From Auanema rhodensis (taxonomy: Eukaryota; Nematoda; Chromadorea; Rhabditida; Rhabditidae), in assembly GCA_964057225.1 (NCBI GenBank), contig OZ059898.1:16531267-16595266 (forward strand): a DNA stretch of 64,000 bases, written 5' to 3'. Under the pieces are notes generated by a model. It had not been told where the DNA came from, did no database searches, and saw nothing but the letters and a program-made list of their open reading frames with translations. Of this stretch, positions 38,409-51,608 are shown piece after piece; within the stretch, counting starts at the first letter, position 1, and each line of letters starts with the position of its first letter. Position numbers and translations under genes: made by a program.

Positions 38409-40708
38409 TGTACATTTAATTAGCATAAATTAAAGTTCACGTAAATTTCAAAGTCATGGTTACCATGCACCAATATCAATAAAAATTTGTTTTTAGACTA
38501 ATATGGACATGGGGAATCAAATTGTGAAAACCGCATCTCTTTATCTTTCACGTGAAGCGAGTTACATACCAAGTGCACATCACGTGTACATTTAATTAGC
38601 ATAAATTAAAGTTCACGTAAATTTCAAAGTCATGGTTACCATGAACCAATATCAATAAAAATTTGTTTTTAGACTAATATGGACATGGGGAATCTAATTT
38701 TGAAAACCGCATCTCTTTATCTTTCACGTGAAGCGAGTTACATACCAAGTGCACATCACGTGTACATTTAATTAGCATAAATTAAAGTTCACTTAAATTT
38801 CAAAGTCATGGTTACCATGAACCAATATCAATAAAAATTTGTTTTTAGACTAATATGGACATGGGGAATCTAATTTTGAAAACCGCATCTCTTTATCTCT
38901 CACGTGAAGCGAGTTACATACCGAGTGCACATCACGTGTACATTTAATTAGCATAAATTAAAGTTCACGTAAATTTCAAAGTCATGGTTACCATGAACCA
39001 ATATCAATAAAAATTTGTTTTTAGACTAATATGGACATGGGGAATCTAATTTTGAAAACCGCATCTCTTTATCTTTCACGTGAAGCGAGTTACATACCAA
39101 GTGCACATCACGTGTACATTTAATTAGCATAAATTAAAGTTCACGTAAATTTCAAAGTCATGGTTACCATGAACCAATATCAATAAAAATTTGTTTTTAG
39201 ACTAATATGGACATGGGGAATCTAATTTTGAAAACCGCATCTCTTTATCTTTCACGTGAAGCGAGTTACATACCAAGTGCACATCACGTGTACATTTAAT
39301 TAGCATAAATTAAAGTTCACTTAAATTTCAAAGTCATGGTTACCATGAACCAATATCAATAAAAATTTGTTTTTAGACTAATATGGACATGGGGAATCTA
39401 ATTTTGAAAACCGCATCTCTTTATCTCTCACGTGAAGCGAGTTACATACCGAGTGCACATCACGTGTACATTTAATTAGCATAAATTAAAGTTCACGTAA
39501 ATTTCAAAGTCATGGTTACCATGAACCAATATCAATAAAAATTTGTTTTTAGACTAATATGGACATGGGGAATCTAATTTTGAAAACCGCATCTCTTTAT
39601 CTTTCACGTGAAGCGAGTTACATACCAAGTGCACATCACGTGTACATTTAATTAGCATAAATTAAAGTTCTCGTAAATTTCAAAGTCATGGTTACCATGA
39701 ACCAATATCAATAAAAATTTGTTTTTAGACTAATATGGACATGGGGAATCTAATTTTGAAAACCGCATCTCTTTATCTCTCACGTGAAGCGAGTTAGATA
39801 CCGAGTGCACATCACGTGTACATTTAATTAGCATAAATTAAAGTTCACGTAAATTTCAAAGTCATGGTTACCATGAACCAATATCAATAAAAATTTGTTT
39901 TTAGACTAATATGGACATGGGGAATCTAATTTTGAAAACCGCATCTCTTTATCTTTCACGTGAAGCGAGTTACATACCAAGTGCACATCACGTGTACATT
40001 TAATTAGCATAACTTAAAGTTCACGTAAATTTCAAAGTCATGGTTACCATGCACCAATATCAATAAAAATTTGTTTTTAGACTAATATGGACATGGGGAA
40101 TCTAATTTTGAAAACCGCATCTCTTTATCTTTCACGTGAAGCGAGTTACATACCAAGTGCACATCACGTGTACATTTAATTAGCATAAATTAAAGTTCTC
40201 GTAAATTTCAAAGTCATGGTTACCATGAACCAATATCAATAAAAATTTGTTTTTAGACTAATATGGACATGGGGAATCTAATTTTGAAAACCGCATCTCT
40301 TTATCTCTCACGTGAAGCGAGTTAGATACCGAGTGCACATCACGTGTACATTTAATTAGCATAAATTAAAGTTCACGTAAATTTCAAAGTCATGGTTACC
40401 ATGAACCAATATCAATAAAAATTTGTTTTTAGACTAATATGGACATGGGGAATCTAATTTTGAAAACCGCATCTCTTTATCTTTCACGTGAAGCGAGTTA
40501 CATACCAAGTGCACATCACGTGTACATTTAATTAGCATAAATTAAAGTTCACGTAAATTTCAAAGTCATGGTTACCATGAACCAATATCAATGAAAATTT
40601 GTTTTTAGACTAATATGGACATGGGGAATCTAATTTTGAAAACCGCATCTCTTTATCTTTCACGTGAAGCGAGTTACATACCAAGTGCACATCACGTGTA
40701 CATTTAAT
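38409..40708 (+). repeat. HOR unit C, partial
   Basis: Starts with the A60C AATCAAATTGTG monomer, followed by [consensus], [G33T], two, [G33T], one, [A31T C157G] at 39671, one, [A21C A60C], [A31T C157G] at 40199. It has lost two monomers between the second G33T and the first A31T relative to unit B, and after about 40.7 kb passes into A21C/A73G/C131T monomers of the domain III type. Confidence 0.82.
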
Positions 40709-41224
40709 TAGCATAACTTAAAGTTCACGTAAATTTCAAAGTCATGGTTACCATGCACCAATATCAATAAAAATTTGTTTTTAGACTAATATGGACATGG
40801 GGAATCTAATTTTGAAAACCGCATCTTTTTATCTTTCACGTGAAGCGAGTTACATACCAAGTGCACATCACGTGTACATTTAATTAGCATTAATTAAAGT
40901 TCACGTAAATTTCAAAGTCATGGTTACCATGAACCAATATCAATGAAAATTTGTTTTTAGACTAATATGGACATGGGGAATCTAATTTTGAAAACCGCAT
41001 CTCTTTATCTTTCACGTGAAGCGAGTTACATACCAAGTGCACATCACGTGTACATTTAATTAGCATAACTTAAAGTTCACGTAAATTTCAAAGTCATGGT
41101 TACCATGCACCAATATCAATGAAAATTTGTTTTTAGACTAATATGGACATGGGGAATCTAATTTTGAAAACCGCATCTTTTTATCTTTCACGTGAAGCGA
41201 GTTACATACCAAGTGCACATCACG

Positions 41225-42984
41225 TGTACATTTAATTAGCATTAATTAAAGTTCACGTAAATTTCAAAGTCATGGTTACCATGCACCAATATCAATAAAA
41301 ATTTGTTTTTAGACTAATATGGACATGGGGAATCTAATTTTGAAAACCGCATCTCTTTATCTTTCACGTGAAGCGAGTTACATACCGAGTGCACATCACG
41401 TGTACATTTAATTAGCATAAATTAAAGTTCACGTAAATTTCAAAGTCATGGTTACCATGAACCAATATCAATAAAAATTTGTTTTTAGACTAATATGGAC
41501 ATGGGGAATCTAATTTTGAAAACCGCATCTCTTTATCTTTCACGTGAAGCGAGTTACATACCGAGTGCACATCACGTGTACATTTAATTAGCATAAATTA
41601 AAGTTCACGTAAATTTCAAAGTCATGGTTACCATGAACCAATATCAATAAAAATTTGTTTTTAGACTAATATGGACATGGGGAATCTAATTTTGAAAACC
41701 GCATCTCTTTATCTTTCACGTGAAGCGAGTTACATACCAAGTTCACATCACGTGTACATTTAATTAGCATAAATTAAAGTTCACGTAAATTTCAAAGACA
41801 TGGTTACCATGAACCAATATCAATAAAAATTTGTTTTTAGACTAATATGGACATGGTGAATCTAATTTTGAAAACCGCATCTCTTTATCTTTCACGTGAA
41901 GCGAGTTACATACCAAGTTCACATCACGTGTACATTTAATTAGCATAAATTAAAGTTCACGTAAATTTCAAAGACATGGTTACCATGAACCAATATCAAT
42001 AAAAATTTGTTTTTAGACTAATATGGACATGGGAAATCTAATTTTGAAAACTGCATCTCTTTATCTTTCACGTGAAGCGAGTTACATACCAAGTGCACAT
42101 CACGTGTACATTTAATTAGCATAAATTGAAGTTCACGTAAATTTCAAAGTCATGGTTACCATTAACTAATATCAATGAAAATTTGTTTTTAGACTAATAT
42201 GGACATGGGGAACCTAATTTTGAAAACCGCATCTTTTTATCTTTCACGTGAAGCGAGTTACATACCAAGTGCACATCACGTGTACATTTAATTAGCATTA
42301 ATTAAAGTTCACGTAAATTTCAAAGTCATGGTTACCATGCACCAATATCAATAAAAATTTGTTTTTAGACTAATATGGACATGGGGAATCTAATTTTGAA
42401 AACCGCATCTCTTTATCTTTCACGTGAAGCGAGTTACATACCGAGTGCACATCACGTGTACATTTAATTAGCATAAATTAAAGTTCACGTAAATTTCAAA
42501 GTCATGGTTACCATGAACCAATATCAATAAAAATTTGTTTTTAGACTAATATGGACATGGGGAATCTAATTTTGAAAACCGCATCTTTTTATCTTTCACG
42601 TGAAGCGAGTTACATACCAAGTGCACATCACGTGTACATTTAATTAGCATAACTTAAAGTTCACGTAAATTTCAAAGTCATGGTTACCATGCACCAATAT
42701 CAATAAAAATTTGTTTTTAGACTAATATGGACATGGGGAATCTAATTTTGAAAACCGCATCTCTTTATCTTTCACGTGAAGCGAGTTACATACCAAGTGC
42801 ACATCACGTGTACATTTAATTAGCATAAATTGAAGTTCACGTAAATTTCAAAGTCATGGTTACCATGAACCAATATCAATGAAAATTTGTTTTTAGACTA
42901 ATATGGACATGGGGAATCTAATTTTGAAAACCGCATCTTTTTATCTTTCACGTGAAGCGAGTTACATACCAAGTGCACATCACG
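41225..42984 (+). repeat. 10-mer duplication, copy 1 (1760 bp)
   Basis: Series: [A19T A60C A163G], [A163G], [G167T], [T46A G105T G167T], [T46A G106A C124T], [A24G A73G T109C C131T], [A19T A60C A163G], [C131T], [A21C A60C], [A24G A73G C131T]. The first seven monomers match 42985-44216, including the rare GGGGAACCTAAT (T109C) at 42211/43971. Three private changes here (CATTAACTAAT near 42161) are absent from copy 2. Confidence 0.92.
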
Positions 42985-44216
42985 TGTACATTTAATTAGC
43001 ATTAATTAAAGTTCACGTAAATTTCAAAGTCATGGTTACCATGCACCAATATCAATAAAAATTTGTTTTTAGACTAATATGGACATGGGGAATCTAATTT
43101 TGAAAACCGCATCTCTTTATCTTTCACGTGAAGCGAGTTACATACCGAGTGCACATCACGTGTACATTTAATTAGCATAAATTAAAGTTCACGTAAATTT
43201 CAAAGTCATGGTTACCATGAACCAATATCAATAAAAATTTGTTTTTAGACTAATATGGACATGGGGAATCTAATTTTGAAAACCGCATCTCTTTATCTTT
43301 CACGTGAAGCGAGTTACATACCGAGTGCACATCACGTGTACATTTAATTAGCATAAATTAAAGTTCACGTAAATTTCAAAGTCATGGTTACCATGAACCA
43401 ATATCAATAAAAATTTGTTTTTAGACTAATATGGACATGGGGAATCTAATTTTGAAAACCGCATCTCTTTATCTTTCACGTGAAGCGAGTTACATACCAA
43501 GTTCACATCACGTGTACATTTAATTAGCATAAATTAAAGTTCACGTAAATTTCAAAGACATGGTTACCATGAACCAATATCAATAAAAATTTGTTTTTAG
43601 ACTAATATGGACATGGTGAATCTAATTTTGAAAACCGCATCTCTTTATCTTTCACGTGAAGCGAGTTACATACCAAGTTCACATCACGTGTACATTTAAT
43701 TAGCATAAATTAAAGTTCACGTAAATTTCAAAGACATGGTTACCATGAACCAATATCAATAAAAATTTGTTTTTAGACTAATATGGACATGGGAAATCTA
43801 ATTTTGAAAACTGCATCTCTTTATCTTTCACGTGAAGCGAGTTACATACCAAGTGCACATCACGTGTACATTTAATTAGCATAAATTGAAGTTCACGTAA
43901 ATTTCAAAGTCATGGTTACCATGAACCAATATCAATGAAAATTTGTTTTTAGACTAATATGGACATGGGGAACCTAATTTTGAAAACCGCATCTTTTTAT
44001 CTTTCACGTGAAGCGAGTTACATACCAAGTGCACATCACGTGTACATTTAATTAGCATTAATTAAAGTTCACGTAAATTTCAAAGTCATGGTTACCATGC
44101 ACCAATATCAATAAAAATTTGTTTTTAGACTAATATGGACATGGGGAATCTAATTTTGAAAACCGCATCTCTTTATCTTTCACGTGAAGCGAGTTACATA
44201 CCGAGTGCACATCACG
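42985..44216 (+). repeat. 10-mer duplication, copy 2 (matching 7 monomers)
   Basis: Repeats the first seven monomers of 41225-42984 at exactly 1760 bp. The match is lost after 44216, where C131T and A21C monomers of copy 1 are replaced by consensus-like A163G monomers. Confidence 0.9.
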
Positions 44217-44568
44217 TGTACATTTAATTAGCATAAATTAAAGTTCACGTAAATTTCAAAGTCATGGTTACCATGAACCAATATCAATAAAAATTTGTTT
44301 TTAGACTAATATGGACATGGGGAATCTAATTTTGAAAACCGCATCTCTTTATCTTTCACGTGAAGCGAGTTACATACCGAGTGCACATCACGTGTACATT
44401 TAATTAGCATAAATTAAAGTTCACGTAAATTTCAAAGTCATGGTTACCATGAACCAATATCAATAAAAATTTGTTTTTAGACTAATATGGACATGGGGAA
44501 TCTAATTTTGAAAACCGCATCTCTTTATCTTTCACGTGAAGCGAGTTACATACCAAGTGCACATCACG

Positions 44569-45448
44569 TGTACATTTAATTAGCATAAATTAAAGTTCAC
44601 GTAAATTTCAAAGACATGGTTACCATGAACCAATATCAATAAAAATTTGTTTTTAGACTAATATGGACATGGTGAATCTAATTTTGAAAACCGCATCTCT
44701 TTATCTTTCACGTGAAGCGAGTTACATACCAAGTTCACATCACGTGTACATTTAATTAGCATAAATTAAAGTTCACGTAAATTTCAAAGACATGGTTACC
44801 ATGAACCAATATCAATAAAAATTTGTTTTTAGACTAATATGGACATGGGAAATCTAATTTTGAAAACTGCATCTCTTTATCTTTCACGTGAAGCGAGTTA
44901 CATACCGAGTGCACATCACGTGTACATTTAATTAGCATAAATTAAAGTTCACGTAAATTTCAAAGTCATGGTTACCATGAACCAATATCAATAAAAATTT
45001 GTTTTTAGACTAATATGGACATGGGGAATCTAATTTTGAAAACCGCATCTCTTTATCTTTCACGTGAAGCGAGTTACATACCAAGTGCACATCACGTGTA
45101 CATTTAATTAGCCTAAATTAAAGTTCACGTAAATTTCAAAGTCATGGTTACCATGCACCAATATCAATAAAAATTTGTTTTTAGACTAATATGGACATGG
45201 GGAATCTAATTTTGAAAACCGCATCTCTTTATCTTTCACGTGAAGCGAGTTACATACCGAGTGCACATCACGTGTACATTTAATTAGCATAAATTAAAGT
45301 TCACGTAAATTTCAAAGACATGGTTACCATGAACCAATATCAATAAAAATTTGTTTTTAGACTAATATGGACATGGGGAATCTAATTTTGAAAACCGCAT
45401 CTCTTTATCTTTCACGTGAAGCGAGTTACATACCGAGTGCACATCACG
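44569..45448 (+). repeat. 5-monomer cassette with AGCCTAAATT, copy 1 (18-mer spacing)
   Basis: [T46A G105T G167T][T46A G106A C124T A163G][consensus][A17C A60C A163G][T46A]. The same cassette is at 47737-48616, 3168 bp (18 monomers) on. Its first four monomers recur at 53369, 5632 bp (32 monomers) further, where the A17C monomer has become the 198-bp variant. Confidence 0.88.
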
Positions 45449-45976
45449 TGTACATTTAATTAGCATAAATTAAAGTTCACGTAAATTTCAAAGTCATGGT
45501 TACCATGAACCAATATCAATAAAAATTTGTTTTTAGACTAATATGGACATGGGGAATCTAATTTTGAAAACCGCATCTCTTTATCTTTCACGTGAAGCGA
45601 GTTACATACCGAGTGCACATCACGTGTACATTTAATTAGCATAAATTAAAGTTCACGTAAATTTCAAAGTCATGGTTACCATGAACCAATATCAATAAAA
45701 ATTTGTTTTTAGACTAATATGGACATGGGGAATCTAATTTTGAAAACCGCATCTCTTTATCTTTCACGTGAAGCGAGTTACATACCAAGTGCACATCACG
45801 TGTACATTTAATTAGCATAAATTAAAGTTCACGTAAATTTCAAAGTCATGGTTACCATGAACCAATATCAATAAAAATTTGTTTTTAGACTAATATGGAC
45901 ATGGGGAATCTAATTTTGAAAACCGCATCTCTTTATCTCTCACGTGAAGCGAGTTAGATACCGAGTGCACATCACG

Positions 45977-47736
45977 TGTACATTTAATTAGCATAAATTA
46001 AAGTTCACGTAAATTTCAAAGTCATGGTTACCATGAACCAATATCAATAAAAATTTGTTTTTAGACTAATATGGACATGGGGAATCAAATTGTGAAAACC
46101 GCATCTCTTTATCTTTCACGTGAAGCGAGTTACATACCAAGTGCACATCACGTGTACATTTAATTAGCATAAATTAAAGTTCACGTAAATTTCAAAGTCA
46201 TGGTTACCATGAACCAATATCAATAAAAATTTGTTTTTAGACTAATATGGACATGGGGAATCTAATTTTGAAAACCGCATCTCTTTATCTCTCACGTGAA
46301 GCGAGTTACATACCGAGTGCACATCACGTGTACATTTAATTAGCATAAATTAAAGTTCACGTAAATTTCAAAGTCATGGTTACCATGAACCAATATCAAT
46401 AAAAATTTGTTTTTAGACTAATATGGACATGGGGAATCTAATTTTGAAAACCGCATCTCTTTATCTTTCACGTGAAGCGAGTTACATACCAAGTGCACAT
46501 CACGTGTACATTTAATTAGCATAAATTAAAGTTCACGTAAATTTCAAAGTCATGGTTACCATGAACCAATATCAATAAAAATTTGTTTTTAGACTAATAT
46601 GGACATGGGGAATCTAATTTTGAAAACCGCATCTCTTTATCTTTCACGTGAAGCGAGTTACATACCAAGTGCACATCACGTGTACATTTAATTAGCATAA
46701 ATTAAAGTTCACTTAAATTTCAAAGTCATGGTTACCATGAACCAATATCAATAAAAATTTGTTTTTAGACTAATATGGACATGGGGAATCTAATTTTGAA
46801 AACCGCATCTCTTTATCTCTCACGTGAAGCGAGTTACATACCGAGTGCACATCACGTGTACATTTAATTAGCATAAATTAAAGTTCACGTAAATTTCAAA
46901 GTCATGGTTACCATGAACCAATATCAATAAAAATTTGTTTTTAGACTAATATGGACATGGGGAATCTAATTTTGAAAACCGCATCTCTTTATCTTTCACG
47001 TGAAGCGAGTTACATACCAAGTGCACATCACGTGTACATTTAATTAGCATAAATTAAAGTTCACGTAAATTTCAAAGTCATGGTTACCATGAACCAATAT
47101 CAATAAAAATTTGTTTTTAGACTAATATGGACATGGGGAATCTAATTTTGAAAACCGCATCTCTTTATCTCTCACGTGAAGCGAGTTAGATACCGAGTGC
47201 ACATCACGTGTACATTTAATTAGCATAAATTAAAGTTCACGTAAATTTCAAAGTCATGGTTACCATGAACCAATATCAATAAAAATTTGTTTTTAGACTA
47301 ATATGGACATGGGGAATCTAATTTTGAAAACCGCATCTCGTTATCTTTCACGTGAAGCGAGTTACATACCAAGTGCACATCACGTGTACATTTAAATAGC
47401 ATAACTTAAAGTTCACGTAAATTTCAAAGTCATGGTTACCATGCACCAATATCAATAAAAATTTGTTTTTAGACTAATATGGACATGGGGAATCTAATTT
47501 TGAAAACCGCATCTCTTTATCTTTCACGTGAAGCGAGTTACATACCAAGTGCACATCACGTGTACATTTAATTAGCATAAATTGAAGTTCACGTAAATTT
47601 CAAAGTCATGGTTACCATGAACCAATATCAATAAAAATTTGTTTTTAGACTAATATGGACATGGGGAATCTAATTTTGAAAACCGCATCTCTTTATCTTT
47701 CACGTGAAGCGAGTTACATACCAAGTGCACATCACG
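45977..47736 (+). repeat. Degenerate last copy of the domain II 16-mer HOR
   Basis: The monomer at 45977 carries AATCAAATTGTG without A60C. A G33T monomer at 46681, a C157G monomer at 47033, A21C A60C at 47385 and A24G at 47561 follow in the HOR order but with fewer monomers between. Private changes include CTCGTTATC near 47339 and TTTAAATAGC near 47391. Confidence 0.65.
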
Positions 47737-48616
47737 TGTACATTTAATTAGCATAAATTAAAGTTCACGTAAATTTCAAAGACATGGTTACCATGAACCA
47801 ATATCAATAAAAATTTGTTTTTAGACTAATATGGACATGGTGAATCTAATTTTGAAAACCGCATCTCTTTATCTTTCACGTGAAGCGAGTTACATACCAA
47901 GTTCACATCACGTGTACATTTAATTAGCATAAATTAAAGTTCACGTAAATTTCAAAGACATGGTTACCATGAACCAATATCAATAAAAATTTGTTTTTAG
48001 ACTAATATGGACATGGGAAATCTAATTTTGAAAACTGCATCTCTTTATCTTTCACGTGAAGCGAGTTACATACCGAGTGCACATCACGTGTACATTTAAT
48101 TAGCATAAATTAAAGTTCACGTAAATTTCAAAGTCATGGTTACCATGAACCAATATCAATAAAAATTTGTTTTTAGACTAATATGGACATGGGGAATCTA
48201 ATTTTGAAAACCGCATCTCTTTATCTTTCACGTGAAGCGAGTTACATACCAAGTGCACATCACGTGTACATTTAATTAGCCTAAATTAAAGTTCACGTAA
48301 ATTTCAAAGTCATGGTTACCATGCACCAATATCAATAAAAATTTGTTTTTAGACTAATATGGACATGGGGAATCTAATTTTGAAAACCGCATCTCTTTAT
48401 CTTTCACGTGAAGCGAGTTACATACCGAGTGCACATCACGTGTACATTTAATTAGCATAAATTAAAGTTCACGTAAATTTCAAAGACATGGTTACCATGA
48501 ACCAATATCAATAAAAATTTGTTTTTAGACTAATATGGACATGGGGAATCTAATTTTGAAAACCGCATCTTTTTATCTTTCACGTGAAGCGAGTTACATA
48601 CCAAGTGCACATCACG
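47737..48616 (+). repeat. 5-monomer cassette with AGCCTAAATT, copy 2
   Basis: Same series as 44569-45448; the A17C site is at 48281 against 45113. The fifth monomer here adds C131T, which copy 1 lacks. Confidence 0.86.
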
Positions 48617-48792
48617 TGTACATTTAATTAGCATTAATTAAAGTTCACGTAAATTTCAAAGTCATGGTTACCATGAACCAATATCAATAAAAATTTGTTT
48701 TTAGACTAATATGGACATGGGGAATCTAATTTTGAAAACCGCATCTTTTTATCTTTCACGTGAAGCGAGTTACATACCAAGTGCACATCACG

Positions 48793-49672
48793 TGTACATT
48801 TGATTAGCATAAATTAAAGTTCACGTAAATTTCAAAGTCATGGTTACCATGCACCAATATCAATAAAAATTTGTTTTTAGACTAATATGGACATGGGGAA
48901 TCTAATTTTGAAAACCGCATCTCTTTATCTCTCTCGTGAAGCGAGTTAGATACCGAGTGCACATCACTTGTACATTTAATTAGCATAAATTAAAGTTCAC
49001 GTAAATTTCAAAGTCATGGTTACCATGAACCAATATCAATAAAAATTTGTTTTTAGACTAATATGGACATGGGGAATCTAATTTTGAAAACCGCATCTCT
49101 TTATCTTTCACGTGAAGCGAGTTACATACCAAGTGCACATCACGTGTACATTTAATTAGCATAACTTAAAGTTCACGTAAATTTCAAAGTCATGGTTACC
49201 ATGCACCAATATCAATAAAAATTTGTTTTTAGACTAATATGGACATGGGGAATCTAATTTTGAAAACCGCATCTCTTTATCTTACACGTGAAGCGAGTTA
49301 CATACCAAGTGCACATCACGTGTACATTTAATTAGCATAAATTGAAGTTCACGTAAATTTCAAAGTCATGGTTACCATGAACCAATATCAATGAAAATTT
49401 GTTTTTAGACTAATATGGACATGGGGAATCTAATTTTGAAAACCGCATCTTTTTATCTTTCACGTGAAGCGAGTTACATACCAAGTGCACATCACGTGTA
49501 CATTTAATTAGCATTAATTAAAGTTCACGTAAATTTCAAAGTCATGGTTACCATGCACCAATATCAATAAAAATTTGTTTTTAGACTAATATGGACATGG
49601 GGAATCTAATTTTGAAAACCGCATCTCTTTATCTCTCTCGTGAAGCGAGTTAGATACCGAGTGCACATCACG
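48793..49672 (+). repeat. Monomers with broken box 2 (CTCTCGTGAA)
   Basis: Monomers 48793 and 49497 share A60C, CTCTCGTGAA, C157G and A163G, four monomers apart. They are the only monomers seen in which the CACGTG core of box 2 is lost by A142T. The first also has TTTGATTAGC and CACTTG at the following box 3. They flank an A21C A60C / A24G A73G C131T pair. Confidence 0.75.
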
Positions 49673-51608
49673 TGTACATTTAATTAGCATAAATTAAAGT
49701 TCACGTAAATTTCAAAGTCATGGTTACCATGAACCAATATCAATAAAAATTTGTTTTTAGACTAATATGGACATGGGGAATCTAATTTTGAAAACCGCAT
49801 CTCTTTATCTTTCACGTGAAGCGAGTTACATACCAAGTGCACATCACGTGTACATTTAATTAGCATAACTTAAAGTTCACGTAAATTTCAAAGTCATGGT
49901 TACCATGCACCAATATCAATAAAAATTTGTTTTTAGACTAATATGGACATGGGGAATCTAATTTTGAAAACCGCATCTCTTTATCTTTCACGTGAAGCGA
50001 GTTACATACCAAGTGCACATCACGTGTACATTTAATTAGCATAACTTAAAGTTCACGTAAATTTCAAAGTCATGGTTACCATGCACCAATATCAATAAAA
50101 ATTTGTTTTTAGACTAATATGGACATGGGGAATCTAATTTTGAAAACCGCATCTCTTTATCTTTCACGTGAAGCGAGTTACATACCAAGTGCACATCACG
50201 TGTACATTTAATTAGCATAAATTGAAGTTCACGTAAATTTCAAAGTCATGGTTACCATGAACCAATATCAATGAAAATTTGTTTTTAGACTAATATGGAC
50301 ATGGGGAATCTAATTTTGAAAACCGCATCTTTTTATCTTTCACGTGAAGCGAGTTACATACCAAGTGCACATCACGTGTACATTTAATTAGCATTAATTA
50401 AAGTTCACGTAAATTTCAAAGTCATGGTTACCATGCACCAATATCAATAAAAATTTGTTTTTAGACTAATATGGACATGGGGAATCTAATTTTGAAAACC
50501 GCATCTCTTTATCTTTCACGTGAAGCGAGTTACATACCGAGTGCACATCACGTGTACATTTAATTAGCATAAATTAAAGTTCACGTAAATTTCAAAGTCA
50601 TGGTTACCATGAACCAATATCAATAAAAATTTGTTTTTAGACTAATATGGACATGGTGAATCTAATTTTGAAAACCTCATCTCTTTATCTTTCACGTGAA
50701 GCGAGTTACATACCGAGTGCACATCACGTGTACATTTAATTAGCATTAATTAAAGTTCACGTAAATTTCAAAGTCATGGTTACCATGCACCAATATCAAT
50801 AAAAATTTGTTTTTAGACTAATATGGACATGGGGAATCTAATTTTGAAAACCGCATCTCTTTATCTTTCACGTGAAGCGAGTTACATACCAAGTGCACAT
50901 CACGTGTACATTTAATTAGCATTAATTAAAGTTCACGTAAATTTCAAAGTCATGGTTACCATGAACCAATATCAATAAAAATTTGTTTTTAGACTAATAT
51001 GGACATGGGGAATCTAATTTTGAAAACCGCATCTCTTTATCTTTCACGTGAAGCGAGTTACATACCAAGTGCACATCACGTGTACATTTAATTAGCATAA
51101 ATTAAAGTTCACGTAAATTTCAAAGTCATGGTTACCATGCACCAATATCAATAAAAATTTGTTTTTAGACTAATATGGACATGGGGAATCTAATTTTGAA
51201 AACCGCATCTCTTTATCTTTCACGTGAAGCGAGTTACATACCAAGTGCACATCACGTGTACATTTAATTAGCATAACTTAAAGTTCACGTAAATTTCAAA
51301 GTCATGGTTACCATGCACCAATATCAATAAAAATTAGTTTTTAGACTAATATGGACATGGGGAATCTAATTTTGAAAACCGCATCTCTTTATCTTTCACG
51401 TGAAGCGAGTTACATACCAAGTGCACATCACGTGTACATTTAATTAGCATAAATTGAAGTTCACGTAAATTTCAAAGTCATGGTTACCATGAACCAATAT
51501 CAATGAAAATTTGTTTTTAGACTAATATGGACATGGGGAATCTAATTTTGAAAACCGCATCTTTTTATCTTTCACGTGAAGCGAGTTACATACCGAGTGC
51601 ACATCACG

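Larger units (their letters stand above)
17601..41224 (+). repeat. Domain II: C157G-bearing monomers and a 16-17-mer HOR
   Basis: The first C157G monomer (GAGTTAGATA) starts at 17601, and the variant then recurs to about 49.7 kb. G at 116 becomes rare: a few copies at 20.6, 23.6-23.8 and 25.9 kb, otherwise only within the linked AATCAAATTGTG haplotype (18129, 27213, 32601, 35593, 38409 and later 45977 monomers). Linked G106A + C124T monomers occur at 17953, 20877, 23165, 27037, 35417 and 38233. Both 68-bp deletions lie here. The boundary with domain III is gradual; 41225 is the start of a clear duplication. Confidence 0.7.
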
